From CAZBDU01 sp964490725 (lineage in GTDB: Bacteria > Spirochaetota > Spirochaetia > SZUA-6 > DRHE01): 34,606 nucleotides of DNA. Each line of letters begins with the position of its first letter. The stretch's first letter is position 1. This document shows, in pieces, positions 7,647 through 19,365 of this stretch. The stretch is from contig CAZBDU010000060.1 in assembly GCA_964490725.1 (NCBI GenBank), positions 1-34,606 on the forward strand, given 5' to 3'. Below the pieces are notes generated by a model that did not search any database, was not told the origin of the DNA, and saw only the letters and a list, made by a program, of their open reading frames with translations. Position numbers and translations under genes: made by a program.

Positions 7647-7651
7647 TAGCC

Positions 7652-8278
7652 ATGGCTTTCAACTTCACACCTTCCGGATCGGTCCAGATCCCGGAGATCC
7701 CCTACCAGGAGACCGTGACACTGCCGGCCCGGCGTACGGCGCTGGTCGTCGTGGACATGCAGAACGACTTCGTGCACCAGAAGGGAAGCCTCCGGGTGGA
7801 GGCCGCGGCGGAGACCGTCGGCAACATCCGCTCGCTTCTGGAGCAGGCGCGCCGCAGCGGGGCCAAGGTGGCCTTCACCCAGGACACCCAGGTGGAAGGG
7901 GACCCGGAGTTCGACGTCTGGCCGGAGCACTGCCTGCAGGGGAGCTGGGGATGGCAGATCATCGACGAGCTTTCCCCGCGCCAGGGAGAGCTGGTCTGCC
8001 CCAAGAACCGCTACGACGGCTTCTACGGCTCCTGGCTGGGGCACTTTCTGGGCCGCATCTGGAAGGTGGAGCATCTGCTGGTCACCGGGACGGTGGCCAA
8101 CATCTGCGTGGCCCACACGGCCGCCTCCGCGGGGCTGCGCTGGTACCACGTGGTGCTTCCGGCGGACTGCACCTCCGCCCTCACGGAGTTCGATCAGGCC
8201 CTGGCGTTGCGCCAGGTGTCCTCCCTCTACGGGGGACACGTGCTGGCCAGCGGCAGCGGCGTGCGCTTGGAGTCCTGA
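7652..8278 (+). CDS. Isochorismatase-like cysteine hydrolase
   Basis: Hydrolase of 208 aa from the isochorismatase/nicotinamidase superfamily, acting on amides or related bonds. The catalytic triad is visible: D35 in VVVDMQNDF, K118 in VCPKNRYDGFYG and C152 in VTGTVANICVAHTA. The residues before the cysteine supply the usual cis-peptide turn. The segment FDVWPEHCLQGSWG is shared by nicotinamidase-like members, but zinc ligands of true nicotinamidase (DxHxxxH) are not evident after the DMQ strand, so an amidase of unknown substrate is the safer name. No neighbour fixes the pathway. Confidence 0.85.
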   Translation: MAFNFTPSGSVQIPEIPYQETVTLPARRTALVVVDMQNDFVHQKGSLRVEAAAETVGNIRSLLEQARRSGAKVAFTQDTQVEGDPEFDVWPEHCLQGSWGWQIIDELSPRQGELVCPKNRYDGFYGSWLGHFLGRIWKVEHLLVTGTVANICVAHTAASAGLRWYHVVLPADCTSALTEFDQALALRQVSSLYGGHVLASGSGVRLES

Positions 8279-8316
8279 GCAGCACCGGCCAGGATGGCCA
8301 CGCCGGCCGCCGCGGT

Positions 8317-9696
8317 CTACGGGCCGCCGGCCAGCTCCAGCAACGCGGCGCGGCCGCGGGCCCGCACGTACAGCCACTCGCTCAGCACCGAGGCGCTGAG
8401 GGCGATGGAGGCCAGGATCGTTCCCGGAGCGTCCAGGAGCCAGCGCAGCAGGAGGAGGATCGCCACCAGCACCGAGAGGTTGAGGAGCACCGAACGGGTG
8501 ATCTCTCCGGTGCGGCGCACCTGCACTAGCAGACCGCGCCGCCAGGAGATCAGGGCGGTGAGGGCCGGCACGAGGGCCATGATCGCCATGGGGGGGAGGG
8601 AGAACTCCACCATCGGCGGGGTCAGAGCGGCCACCCGCGCCAGCCACACCCGGGCGGCGGGGGTGGAAACCAGGAGGGCGAAGCCCGCGGCCAGCGCCAG
8701 GGCCAGTGCAACGGTGAAGCGGGACAGCTGCCCGACGCTCCCGCGGTCCCTGGCCAGGGCCACCACCGCCTCCTGGTAGGACATGGCGATGGAGCGGCCC
8801 AGGAAGACCACGCTGACGATCACCGGCCAGGCCGCCAGCGACATGAGAGGCTGGGGTGAACGCGCCAGGCCAACCGTCAGGATGGGCCGGCTGGCCAGCA
8901 GTATCAGGGAGGTCAACGCCAGGGGGGCGTAGAAGGAGACCAGATCGTGCCAGCGCAGCGCCTGGCCCGCCGGCTCCGGCTGGCTCAGATGTCGCCGCAC
9001 CACCGGCCGGGAGAACAGGTAGGCGGTGGCGGCGGCGGCGATCACTCCGAGGCTCAGGGCGGCGCAGGCCACCACCACGCCGGGCAGGCGCCCCATCGCC
9101 AGCCCCGTTCCCAGGACCGTCCCGCTCACCGCCAGCCGGGTGGCGATGGTGGCGGGCACCACGGCGGTCCTGTGGAAGCGGATCAGCACCCCCTGCCAGA
9201 GCCTGCGGTAGCCAATCGCCCCCGTCCAGGGGAGCAGCAGCAGGAAGGCAAGGCGGGCGTGGGGCAGGATCTCCTCCGGAGCGCCGATAATGGTGCGGGC
9301 GATGAGAGTGAACAGGGGAGTGGTGGCGATCAGGAGGTGGAGGACCGTCAAGGCGCCGATCAGCACGTGGGTGAAGCGCATCAGGCGGCGGTAGGAGGTG
9401 GCGCCGGCGGGCAGCGCGGTCCCCGCCGTGAGCAGCATGATGATGGGGCTTTCCAGCAGCAGCGCCAGCGCCATGGTGACCCCGTAGGCCGCCAGGTTCC
9501 GCTCCGGGGCGGCCATTCGCGCCACCACGGCGGAGACGGCCGGCTGCTCCACCGCCATCATGAGCCACATGGCGGCCAGGGGAAACCAGAACCAGAAGAT
9601 GCGCCGCTGGGTCAGCGGTTCCCGGGGAGGATGCCCGGGGGTCTGCCCGGGACAGCCGATGTCCGTCTGCTGCTGTGCTGACACGCCCACCAGCAT
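8317..9696 (-). CDS. Polytopic membrane transporter, MATE/ANKH-like
   Basis: Integral membrane protein of about 459 aa with about 12 hydrophobic segments. The first half contains WFPLAAMWLMMAVEQPAVS, LAAYGVTMALALLLESPIIMLL and LPWTGAIGYRRLWQGVLIR, a pattern I associate with uncharacterised bacterial relatives of the MATE/MOP exporter fold and the animal pyrophosphate/citrate exporter ANKH. The second half repeats a similar layout. Substrate is unknown. Start is uncertain: ATG 9696 has no ribosome site, while GTG 9684 has a TATGCT box 7 nt upstream and could be a leaderless start. The longer upstream frame (to 9918) looks non-coding (Arg/Pro-rich). Confidence 0.7.
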   Translation of the reverse strand: MLVGVSAQQQTDIGCPGQTPGHPPREPLTQRRIFWFWFPLAAMWLMMAVEQPAVSAVVARMAAPERNLAAYGVTMALALLLESPIIMLLTAGTALPAGATSYRRLMRFTHVLIGALTVLHLLIATTPLFTLIARTIIGAPEEILPHARLAFLLLLPWTGAIGYRRLWQGVLIRFHRTAVVPATIATRLAVSGTVLGTGLAMGRLPGVVVACAALSLGVIAAAATAYLFSRPVVRRHLSQPEPAGQALRWHDLVSFYAPLALTSLILLASRPILTVGLARSPQPLMSLAAWPVIVSVVFLGRSIAMSYQEAVVALARDRGSVGQLSRFTVALALALAAGFALLVSTPAARVWLARVAALTPPMVEFSLPPMAIMALVPALTALISWRRGLLVQVRRTGEITRSVLLNLSVLVAILLLLRWLLDAPGTILASIALSASVLSEWLYVRARGRAALLELAGGP

Positions 9697-9782
9697 AGGA
9701 GCGATGCGATGCCCTGTCCAGCCGGGCCGGGGGGCCCGCAGCGATCCGTCCGGCCTGACGGCCCGCCGCCGATGACGAGAGT

Positions 9783-9806
9783 GTAATCCCCGCGGGGACG
9801 GATTAC
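9783..9806. promoter_or_regulatory. Inverted repeat, possible activator site
   Basis: GTAATCC (9783-9789) and GGATTAC (9800-9806) form a perfect 7-bp inverted repeat around a GC-rich centre. It lies about 110-130 bp upstream of the sigma-54 box at 9913, the normal distance for an enhancer-binding protein. Confidence 0.4.
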
Positions 9807-9912
9807 GGCATCGGCATCGCGCGGGACAGCGAGCCCAGGGGCCCGGGGAGTGTTCCGTCCGCAACAGGGGGCTGCGCAGTGAGTTAGCCGCACGCCGCCC
9901 ATGGCGCCGGTC

Positions 9913-9928
9913 TGGCACGGTTGTTGCT
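9913..9928 (+). promoter_or_regulatory. Consensus sigma-54 (-24/-12) promoter
   Basis: TGGCACG, four bases, then TTGCT: an exact match to the known TGGCACG-N4-TTGCW consensus of RpoN promoters. The transcript would begin near 9938, just before the GGAGGA ribosome site of the gene at 9954. Confidence 0.75.
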
Positions 9929-9953
9929 TATCAGCCGTGAGGAGGAACACAGC

Positions 9954-10151
9954 ATGGAAAAAATCGACATCCTGGTGAAGGGTTGCCCGGTGCCCATTCA
10001 CAACATGTTCAAGGGGTACTGCTCCATGTCCGGCAAGTCGATCAGCGACGGGGTGATCGAGGCCATGGTGGAGACCATCGAGCGGACCATCGGGGCCAAC
10101 GCGGACCTGAGCGCCATCATCGACGAGTACCGGGGCGCCCGCACCCGCTGA
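9954..10151 (+). CDS. 65-aa protein of unknown function
   Basis: Small acidic cytosolic protein that I do not recognise. It begins MEKIDILVKGCPVPIH and continues with a short GYCSMSG segment containing the second of its two cysteines. The remainder looks helical and amphipathic (SDGVIEAMVETIERTIGANADLSAIIDEYR). The two cysteines (residues 11 and 23) lie in the N-terminal third and could bind a metal or be redox-active, though that is a guess. Start ATG 9954 is fixed by GAGGAGGA about 7 nt upstream. The sigma-54 promoter immediately in front implies regulated, ATP-dependent activation. The gene stands alone and is followed by a strong hairpin. Confidence 0.75.
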   Translation: MEKIDILVKGCPVPIHNMFKGYCSMSGKSISDGVIEAMVETIERTIGANADLSAIIDEYRGARTR

Positions 10152-10163
10152 GCCAGGCCCTCT

Positions 10164-10199
10164 CCGCGCCGGCCCGCTCCCGCAGAGGGGCCGGCGCGG
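10164..10199 (+). terminator. 12-bp GC hairpin after the 65-aa gene
   Basis: Perfect 12-bp stem (10164-10175 with 10188-10199, 12-nt loop), 12 nt past the stop. No T-run follows, so it may stabilise or terminate the short sigma-54 transcript. Confidence 0.45.
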
Positions 10200-10396
10200 C
10201 CCTTCCGCCTGAGGCGGGGAGGGTCCCTGCGGCTACAGCTTCCCCAGCTGGTTGAGCCTCCGGGCCGTTGCTTCCCCGCCGTGCCGCCATCCGGTTCCCG
10301 CCGTTTCATTTGCGCCTCCTGGCTGCCGGAGCTCCCGCAAAGCGGGACTTGCTGAACCGCCTGCTTGCGCAGCTGGGCGCCCCCGCAGGCTGCCCT
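10200..10396. other. Intergenic spacer without a recognised gene
   Basis: The gap 10152-10484 has no supported gene. Apart from the hairpin at 10164 and the promoter at 10397, it contains a small stem, TCCCGC-AAA-GCGGGA (10333-10347). Short open frames here lack ribosome sites and recognisable sequence. Confidence 0.4.
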
Positions 10397-10424
10397 TTGC
10401 ACCCGGCAGAGGCCATGATACAAT
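10397..10424 (+). promoter_or_regulatory. Sigma-70-type promoter of the CheB/CheR hybrid gene
   Basis: -35 TTGCAC (10397-10402), 16-bp spacer, -10 TACAAT (10419-10424). A start near 10431 gives a leader of about 54 nt with GGAG before ATG 10485. Confidence 0.5.
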
Positions 10425-10484
10425 TGTTTGGCTCATTAGAATGCAGGTTTGACTGAGGATTCTCGCCTCGTGAAGGAGAAAGAC

Positions 10485-13602
<3,118 letters not shown>

Positions 13603-13625
<23 letters not shown>

Positions 13626-15243
13626 GGAGGTGCGCGCGGAAGCCGAGCGACGGCTGCAGGAGCTGGGAGGGCGGGTCTCGAAGGGGACCTCGCCGGAGGA
13701 GCTGCTTCACGAGCTGCAGGTTCACCAGATCGAGCTGGAGATGCAGAACGAGGAGCTGCGGAACGCGAACGACGCTCTCCAGGAGGTGACGCGGCGCTAC
13801 CAGGATCTCTACGATCTGGCCCCGGTGGGCTACCTCACCCTGGGCCACCAGGCGCAGATCCTGCAGGTGAACCTCACCGGCGCGGCGCTCCTGGGCAGGC
13901 CCTGCGGGGAGCTGGTGGGCGCCAACCTGCACGACCATCTGCACCGTGAGGACCAGGACGTGCTCTACCTGCACCTCCGCCGGGTCTACCGGGACCGCCG
14001 GAACGGCACGCACGCCTGTGAGGTGCGACTGTTGAACCCGCAGGGCGGAGAGCAGCGGTTCATGCGCTTGCAGAGCCAGAGGCAGAAAGGCGAGCCTGAG
14101 TCGGTGCGCACCACCATGACGGAAGTGACCGAGGCGCGGCTGGCCCATGCTGAGCTGGAGCGGGCGCATCGCTTTGCCGACCGCATCGTCAACACGGTCC
14201 GGCATCCCCTGGTGGTGCTGGACGGGCAATGGCGCGTGGTCACGGCCAGCGCCGCCTACTACCGCGCCTTTCACGCCGCGCCGGCGTCCACGGAGGGGGG
14301 CGACTTCTTCCAGATAGCCGGCGGGAGGTGGGACCTGCCTTCCCTGCGCTCAGCCCTGGAGCATCTGCTGGTCTCGGGCCGGGAGTTCGACGATCTGGAG
14401 GTGGAGGGTCAGTTTCCCGGGCTGGCCCGGGCGATCCTGCTGGTGAGCGGGCGGGTCCTGCCAGAGGCGGAAGAGGCCGGGCGCAGGGCCCTGGTGGTTT
14501 TCGAAGACGTGACCGCCCGTAAGGATACCGAACGGCGGCTGCGCTCCGCCCTGGTGAGGCTGGAACGGGCCAACGCCGAGCTGGAAGAGTACGCCTTGGC
14601 GGTCTCCCACGACCTGCGCGCCCCGCTGCGGGTGATTCATCACTACGCGGAGTTCCTGGCGGAGGACCTGGCCGGCTACCCGGACCGGAAGGTGCGCCAG
14701 TACGTGACAAACCTCCACGAGGCGATCACCCAGTCGGAGCGGATGGTGGAGGACCTTCTGAAGTTGGCCCGGCTGGGCCGCTCCGTGGAGCTCGGGCCGG
14801 TGGACCTGGGTGCGCTGCTGGAGGAGGTGATCGCCTCCCTGGACCTGCCGAGGGAGGCGGAGGTGCGCCGCGGCGACGAGTGGCCGCGGGTGACGGCGGA
14901 TGTCACCCTGCTGCGGCAGGTGCTGGCCAACCTGATCGGCAACGCAGTGAGGCACAACGACTCCCCGCACAAGCTGGTGGAGGTGGGCTGGAGGCCCGTG
15001 GACCAGGAGCTCTGGGAGCTCATCGTCCGCGACAACGGCCCGGGCATCGACGCGGCGGACCGGGAGCGGATCTTTCAGCCCTTTCGGCGCCTGAAGTCGG
15101 AGGGGCAGGGGGTGGGGCTCGGCCTGGCCCTGGTGCGGAAGGCGGCAGGACGCCTGGGCGGCTCGGTGCGGGTGGAGTCGAGCTCGGGGGAGGGATGCAC
15201 CTTCTGCATCCGCCTTCCCTTCAACCCGGCGGATCGGATCTAG
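13603..15243 (+). CDS. PAS-domain sensor histidine kinase
   Basis: Soluble two-component sensor of 546 aa with no membrane helix. A coiled coil (about 25-60; ELQVHQIELEMQNEELRNAN) leads to PAS 1 (about 65-170) and PAS 2 (about 190-305). The dimerisation domain has the phosphoacceptor H336 in VSHDLRAPLR. The ATPase domain has the N box (LANLIGNAVRHN), G1 (DNGPGID), F box (IFQPFRRLK) and G2 (GVGLGLALV). PAS 2 resembles the last PAS of the upstream protein, so they are probably duplicates. The start is uncertain: GTG 13603 or GTG 13612, neither with a well-placed ribosome site; either gives overlap and translational coupling with the CheB/CheR gene. No response regulator is in the window. It overlaps tail to tail with the GDSL gene by 23 nt. 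Confidence 0.9.
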
Positions 15244-15862
15244 ACCGCTGTCCCGGCGGGAGCTGCCCCTTCAGGAATCCACACAGAGCCCGGCCCAGGC
15301 GCAGGTGCGATTCCGCGTCGATGTGCACACCGTCCAGGGCACTGGCCTCGATCACTTCCCCCGGGTCCCAGAAGAGACAGCCCCTCCGCTGCGCCAGGCG
15401 CCGGTATTCGGCGGCCAGCTCTCGTGCCGCGCCGGCCTCGCGCTCGTAGAGGCCGGCTGGGGCGTGCCGCAAGTTCACGGGCAGCGGCGGCAGGAGCACC
15501 ACCCGGCAGGAGGAGGGCAGGAGTGCCAGTGCTCCTTCCAGGGTGGAGGCGACCTGCGCCGCCTGCAGGGAGGGGTCGCAGAAGAGGTCGTTGATCCCGA
15601 GGAGGAGGACCAGGGTGTCCACCTCCCGGTAGGCGCGCAGGCAGCCGGGCAGGTGCTCTGCGCCGTTCAGCGGGTCGCCTTCCGGGAAGAAGGTGCAGAC
15701 CGTCCGCCCGTTGAGTCCCTCCTCGATGAGGCGAACCCCCTCTCCAAGACAGCCGGCCAGCACCCCCGGCCAGCGCACCTCTCGGGGGTGGCGCGCCCCG
15801 CTTCCCGGGGTGAACCCCCAGGTATTGGAGTCTCCGTAGCAGAGAAGCGTCCCGGCGTTCAC
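15221..15862 (-). CDS. SGNH/GDSL-type hydrolase
   Basis: Esterase-like hydrolase of 213 aa. Block I is LCYGDSNTWGF with the nucleophile serine, block II is EGLNGRT (glycine), block III is LLGINDL (Asn) and block V is DGVHIDAESH with the Asp/His pair. This arrangement is that of small cytosolic SGNH arylesterases. No signal peptide with the chosen start, GTG 15862, which has GGGAGG about 6 nt upstream; a longer frame up to 15943 lacks support. It is divergent from the first kinase (118-nt gap). Substrate unknown. Confidence 0.85.
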   Translation of the reverse strand: MNAGTLLCYGDSNTWGFTPGSGARHPREVRWPGVLAGCLGEGVRLIEEGLNGRTVCTFFPEGDPLNGAEHLPGCLRAYREVDTLVLLLGINDLFCDPSLQAAQVASTLEGALALLPSSCRVVLLPPLPVNLRHAPAGLYEREAGAARELAAEYRRLAQRRGCLFWDPGEVIEASALDGVHIDAESHLRLGRALCGFLKGQLPPGQRSRSDPPG

Positions 15863-15955
15863 GGCGGTCCTCCCGGTTCCTCGGGTCCGAGTGTAGCCCG
15901 AAGCGCATCGGAGCGCCAACGCACGGGGGGAGGTGAAGCGCACGCCCGTTTCGGC

Positions 15956-15961
15956 TATACT
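15956..15961 (+). promoter_or_regulatory. -10 element before the first IolK-like kinase
   Basis: TATACT, with GTGAAG 17 nt upstream as a weak -35. GGAGAGG at 15972-15978 is the ribosome site for ATG 15981, which fixes the start against upstream in-frame codons. Confidence 0.4.
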
Positions 15962-15980
15962 TGCGGTGAACGGAGAGGCT

Positions 15981-16868
15981 ATGAGGAACGGCTACGACAT
16001 CGTTGCGGTAGGCCACATCAGCCACGACGTGGAGAAGCACGGGGAGAGGGTGACCTGGTTCACCGGCGGGGGGGCCTACTTCTCGGCGTTCGCGGCCAGG
16101 GCCGCCGGCGCGCGGGTGCTCGTGGTGACCAGGATGGGCGCCGGGCATCCGGAGCCGGAGGCAGAGCTGCAGGCGGCAGGGATCGCCGCCGTGACTCTGC
16201 CGGGCCGGACCACCACCTCCATCGAGAACGTGTATGAAGCCGAGGACCTGGACCGACGGCGGGTGAGGCTCCTTTCCCAGGCGGACCCCTTCCGCCTCGA
16301 GGAGATCCCTGACCGTCCCGCCTCGATCTACAGCCTGACGGGGCTGTTCCGGGGTGAGATCCCCGACGAGCTGATCCCGGCCCTGGCGGAGAGGGCCAGA
16401 GTGGCGCTGGACCTGCAGGGGGTGCTGCGCACCAGCCGAGGGGGCTCCTTCTCCTGGGAGGACTGGCCGGAGAAGAGGCGGTACCTGCCCCTCATCACCT
16501 ACCTGAAGGCGGACTCCCTGGAGTCCGCGGTGGTCACCGGGAGCCGGGACCGCCGCCAGGCAGCCCGGATGCTGCACGACTGGGGAGCGCGGGAGGTGAT
16601 GGTTACCCATTCCAGCGAGGTCCTGGTGTACGACGGGTCGGATTTCCATGCGGCACCCTTCACGGCCCGCAACCTCAGCGGCCGGACGGGGAGGGGGGAC
16701 ACCTGCTTCGGCTCCTACCTGAGCTGGCGGCTGGATCATCCGGCAGACGAGTCGGTCCGCTACGCCGCCGCCCTGACCAGCATGAAGATGGAGAGCCCCG
16801 GTCCCTTCCGGGAATCACTGCAGGCCGTGCTGGCCCGCATGCAGGCGGAGGGCGGGCGCACCACGTGA
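15981..16868 (+). CDS. PfkB-family kinase, IolK-like (probable inositol/cyclitol kinase)
   Basis: Sugar kinase of 295 aa. The N-terminal GHISHDVE strand, GGGAYFSA glycine patch, TTSIENVY, LKADSLESAVVTG and C-terminal SGRTGRGDTCFGSY agree, from memory, with T. maritima TM0415 (IolK), a myo-inositol kinase. D240 in GRGD is the expected catalytic base; the usual PfkB GAGD is GRGD here, as I recall it in IolK. AALTSMKMESPGP closes the nucleotide site. It is the first gene of a compact unit: 30 nt to the isomerase, which overlaps the second kinase. The likely reaction is ATP-dependent phosphorylation of an inositol or a keto derivative; substrate not proven. Confidence 0.8.
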   Translation: MRNGYDIVAVGHISHDVEKHGERVTWFTGGGAYFSAFAARAAGARVLVVTRMGAGHPEPEAELQAAGIAAVTLPGRTTTSIENVYEAEDLDRRRVRLLSQADPFRLEEIPDRPASIYSLTGLFRGEIPDELIPALAERARVALDLQGVLRTSRGGSFSWEDWPEKRRYLPLITYLKADSLESAVVTGSRDRRQAARMLHDWGAREVMVTHSSEVLVYDGSDFHAAPFTARNLSGRTGRGDTCFGSYLSWRLDHPADESVRYAAALTSMKMESPGPFRESLQAVLARMQAEGGRTT

Positions 16869-16898
16869 GCCCGGCCCCCGCAGCGGAAAGGAAGACGG

Positions 16899-17741
16899 AT
16901 GATCGATAGGGCACGCGTCGCACTGAACAGAATCATCAGCCCCCGCTGGCCCCTGGAGGAGTTTCTGCGCTTCACCGCCGGGCAGGGGCTCTCAGCGGTG
17001 GAGCTCCGCAACGACCTGCCCGGAGGCCGCGTGATCGACGGGCTGACGCCCGAGGAGGCACGGGAGCTGATCCGGCGTTACCGCCTGAGGGTGCTCACGA
17101 TCAACGCCCTGCAGCATTTCAATCTCCCCCAAGGAGAGCGGGAGCGGGTTAAGGAGCTGGGGGAGCTGGCGCGGCTGGCCCGCGCCCTCGACCGCCCGGC
17201 GCTCGTGCTCTGCCCCCACAACGACCCCGCGGACCGCCGCTCCGGGCCGGAGCGGCTTCGGGACACGGTGCGGGCGCTGAAGGAGCTGGCCCCGGTGCTG
17301 CAGCAGCACGGCCTGTCCGGGCTGGTGGAGCCGCTGGGCTTCGCGGAGAGCTCCCTGGCCTCGGCCCTGACGGCGCAGGAGGCGATTCTGGAGAGCGGCC
17401 GGGGCGAGTACCGGATCGTGTTCGACACCTTCCATCACTTCCTGGGACCGGACAGACTCGAGGGCCTGGAGGGACGGCTGAGGGTTGAGCTGATCGGCCT
17501 GGTGCACCTGTCCGGGATATCCGAGGGACGGCCGGCGGCAGAGCTTCGCGACCCCCAGCGCATCCTTCCGGACTCCCGCGACCGCATGGACACCCGCGGC
17601 CAGCTGGCCTGGCTGGACGCCCGGGGCTACCGGGGCCCCCTGTCCTTCGAGCCCTTCTCCCCGGAAGTGCAGGCGCTCGAGCCCGACGCACTGGCGGCAC
17701 GCTTGCGGGAAAGCCTGGCCTGGCTGGGAGTCGCAGCGTGA
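16899..17741 (+). CDS. IolI-like sugar phosphate isomerase/epimerase (TIM barrel)
   Basis: Xylose-isomerase-like TIM barrel of 280 aa. VELRNDLPGG, VLTINALQHFN, LVEPLGF, IVFDTFHHFL, LVHLSGIS and LSFEPFS mark successive strands, with Glu, Asp/His, His and Glu placed to bind one divalent metal. The pattern resembles inosose (2-keto-myo-inositol) isomerases of the IolI group rather than my recollection of T. maritima IolO, the 5-keto-L-gluconate epimerase. Its place between two IolK-like kinases supports a cyclitol substrate. Start ATG 16899 has an AAGGAAG ribosome site. The stop overlaps the next start (GTGA). Confidence 0.75.
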   Translation: MIDRARVALNRIISPRWPLEEFLRFTAGQGLSAVELRNDLPGGRVIDGLTPEEARELIRRYRLRVLTINALQHFNLPQGERERVKELGELARLARALDRPALVLCPHNDPADRRSGPERLRDTVRALKELAPVLQQHGLSGLVEPLGFAESSLASALTAQEAILESGRGEYRIVFDTFHHFLGPDRLEGLEGRLRVELIGLVHLSGISEGRPAAELRDPQRILPDSRDRMDTRGQLAWLDARGYRGPLSFEPFSPEVQALEPDALAARLRESLAWLGVAA

Positions 17742-18628
17742 GCCCGGGGGGGCGCCGGGACATCGCCTTCCTGGGCCACTACACCCGGGACACCATCGCC
17801 ACCCCCGCGGGAGAGAGCACCGTGGACGGCGGGGGCTTCTTCTACGGAGCCAGCGCAGCCGCGCGCCTGAGCTTGAGGGTGGCGGCGGTGACCCGCCTGG
17901 CCGCGGAGCACCGCCAGGTTCTTCAGGCCCTGAAGGATCTGGGGGTGGAGGTGCACGCCACCTTCACCCCCGCCTCCACCTGCCTGCGCCTGGAGTACCC
18001 CGGAGAGGACCCGGACGAGCGGGTGATCACCGTGAGCTCCAGCGCCGGTCCCTTCTCGGTGGCGGAGGTGGAGGCAGTGGCGGCGCCCAGCTTCGTGGTG
18101 AGCGGCTCCATCCGCGGGGAGTTCCCTCCGGCGGTGCTGGAGGCCCTCCATGCCCGCGGCCGCCTGGCGGTGGACGTCCAGGGGTTCCTCCGCGTGCCCG
18201 TGGACGGGGTGCTGGTGAACGCGGAGTGGCCAGAGGCCGGGGCGGTGCTGGCCCTGGCGCACGTCGTCAAGGCGGACGCGGTGGAGGCGGAGAGCCTCAG
18301 CGGGGAGCGGGACATCCACGAAGCCGCCCGCCGCCTGGCCGGCTACGGGCCGCAGGAGGTGGTGCTGACCCACCGCGGCGGCCTGCTGGTCTTCGACGGG
18401 CGAGGTTTCCATCAGGCGCCCTGGAAGGCCCGCAGCCTGGCCGGGCGCAGCGGACGGGGGGACACCTGCCTGGGGACCTACTGCGCCCGCAGGCTGGAGG
18501 CCGGCCCGGAGGAGGCCACCGTGTGGGCGGCGGCCCTCACCAGCCTGAAGATGGAGACCCCGGGCCCCTTCCGAGCCTCCCGGGAAGAGGTGGAGGAGCT
18601 GATGCGGCGCGAGTACGGGTCCGGTTGA
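17738..18628 (+). CDS. Second PfkB-family, IolK-like kinase
   Basis: Paralogue of the kinase at 15981, 296 aa. Shared landmarks are the GHYTRD start, GGGFFYGASAAA, VKADAVEAESLSG, AGRSGRGDTC with catalytic D242, and AALTSLKMETPGPFR. It differs in the substrate-side region: TTSIENVY is replaced by STCLRLEY, so the two enzymes may act on different cyclitols. GTG 17738 overlaps the isomerase stop by 4 nt, a typical translational coupling. ATP-dependent phosphorylation of an inositol-like alcohol is inferred. Confidence 0.78.
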   Translation: MSPGGRRDIAFLGHYTRDTIATPAGESTVDGGGFFYGASAAARLSLRVAAVTRLAAEHRQVLQALKDLGVEVHATFTPASTCLRLEYPGEDPDERVITVSSSAGPFSVAEVEAVAAPSFVVSGSIRGEFPPAVLEALHARGRLAVDVQGFLRVPVDGVLVNAEWPEAGAVLALAHVVKADAVEAESLSGERDIHEAARRLAGYGPQEVVLTHRGGLLVFDGRGFHQAPWKARSLAGRSGRGDTCLGTYCARRLEAGPEEATVWAAALTSLKMETPGPFRASREEVEELMRREYGSG

Positions 18629-18643
18629 GACGGCCGCGCCCGC

Positions 18644-18672
18644 TTGTCCCGGCCGGGGCTTTGCGCTACATT
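18644..18672 (+). promoter_or_regulatory. Leaderless promoter of the HAD hydrolase
   Basis: -35 TTGTCC (18644-18649), 17-bp spacer, -10 TACATT (18667-18672), 7 nt to ATG 18680, no ribosome site. Transcription should begin on the start codon. Confidence 0.55.
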
Positions 18673-18679
18673 GCCGCAC

Positions 18680-19306
18680 ATGCCGGAAATCCCGCGCGCC
18701 GTGATCTTCGATTTCGGCAACGTCCTGACCCTTCCCCCGCGCCCCAGGGACAAGGCGCGCATGCAGCGCGTGGCCGGTCTGGAGGAGGTTCGCTTCGCCT
18801 CCCGGTACCGGCGGCATCGCCGGGAGTACGACCGCGGCTGCCTGGACGGGAGGGGCTACTGGTCCCGGGTCCTGGATTCCCGCGCTCCGGCGGACCTGGA
18901 GAAACGGGTCGAGGCCCTGGTGAGGATGGATTTCCAGAGCTGGACGCGGATCAACCGGCCGGTGCTGAAGTGGGCGTTCGCGCTGCGGGGCGCCGGGGTG
19001 CCCATCGCGATCCTCTCCAACATGCCCTGCGATCTGCTGGCCATGATCCGGCGCCGCTTCGGTTGGCTGTCGCGCTTCGACGCGACGGTGTTCTCCTGCG
19101 AGGTCGGTTCGGTGAAACCCGAGGCAGCCATCTATCATGGCTGCCTGGAGGCGCTGCGCGTGAAGGCAGAGCAGGCGCTCTTTCTGGACGACACGCAGGA
19201 GAACGTGGCCGGGGCGCTTCAGGCGGGTCTGCCGGCGCTTCTGTTCCGCTCCCTGAAGGAGGTCAGGGAGCAGGTGCGCGGCCGCTTCATCCTGCCTGGC
19301 GGGTAG
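18680..19306 (+). CDS. HAD-superfamily hydrolase (probable phosphatase)
   Basis: HAD-IA-like phosphatase of 208 aa. Motif I is VIFDFGNVLT (nucleophile D11; the +2 position is Gly, as in YihX-type HADs with FDLGNV). Motif II is AILSNMP, the motif III lysine is in GSVKPEAAIYHGC, and motif IV is LFLDDTQENVAGA. The helical cap lies between motifs I and II. YihX-like enzymes dephosphorylate sugar phosphates, so action on a phosphorylated cyclitol or its product is possible but unproven. It has its own leaderless promoter 51 nt after the second kinase, so it need not share that operon. It converges on the ABC ATPase gene. Confidence 0.82.
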   Translation: MPEIPRAVIFDFGNVLTLPPRPRDKARMQRVAGLEEVRFASRYRRHRREYDRGCLDGRGYWSRVLDSRAPADLEKRVEALVRMDFQSWTRINRPVLKWAFALRGAGVPIAILSNMPCDLLAMIRRRFGWLSRFDATVFSCEVGSVKPEAAIYHGCLEALRVKAEQALFLDDTQENVAGALQAGLPALLFRSLKEVREQVRGRFILPGG

Positions 19307-19365
19307 AGCCTGGCCGGGGCGCGGGGCTTCTGCCGCCGGGCGCCGGCCGCCGACGCCGGGCCGGC

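Noticed and set aside
10200..10480. Possible cyclic-di-GMP riboswitch before the CheB-CheR gene
   Set aside because: CGCAAAGC and GCCTCCGGGCC occur, but in the wrong order and without the GEMM fold.
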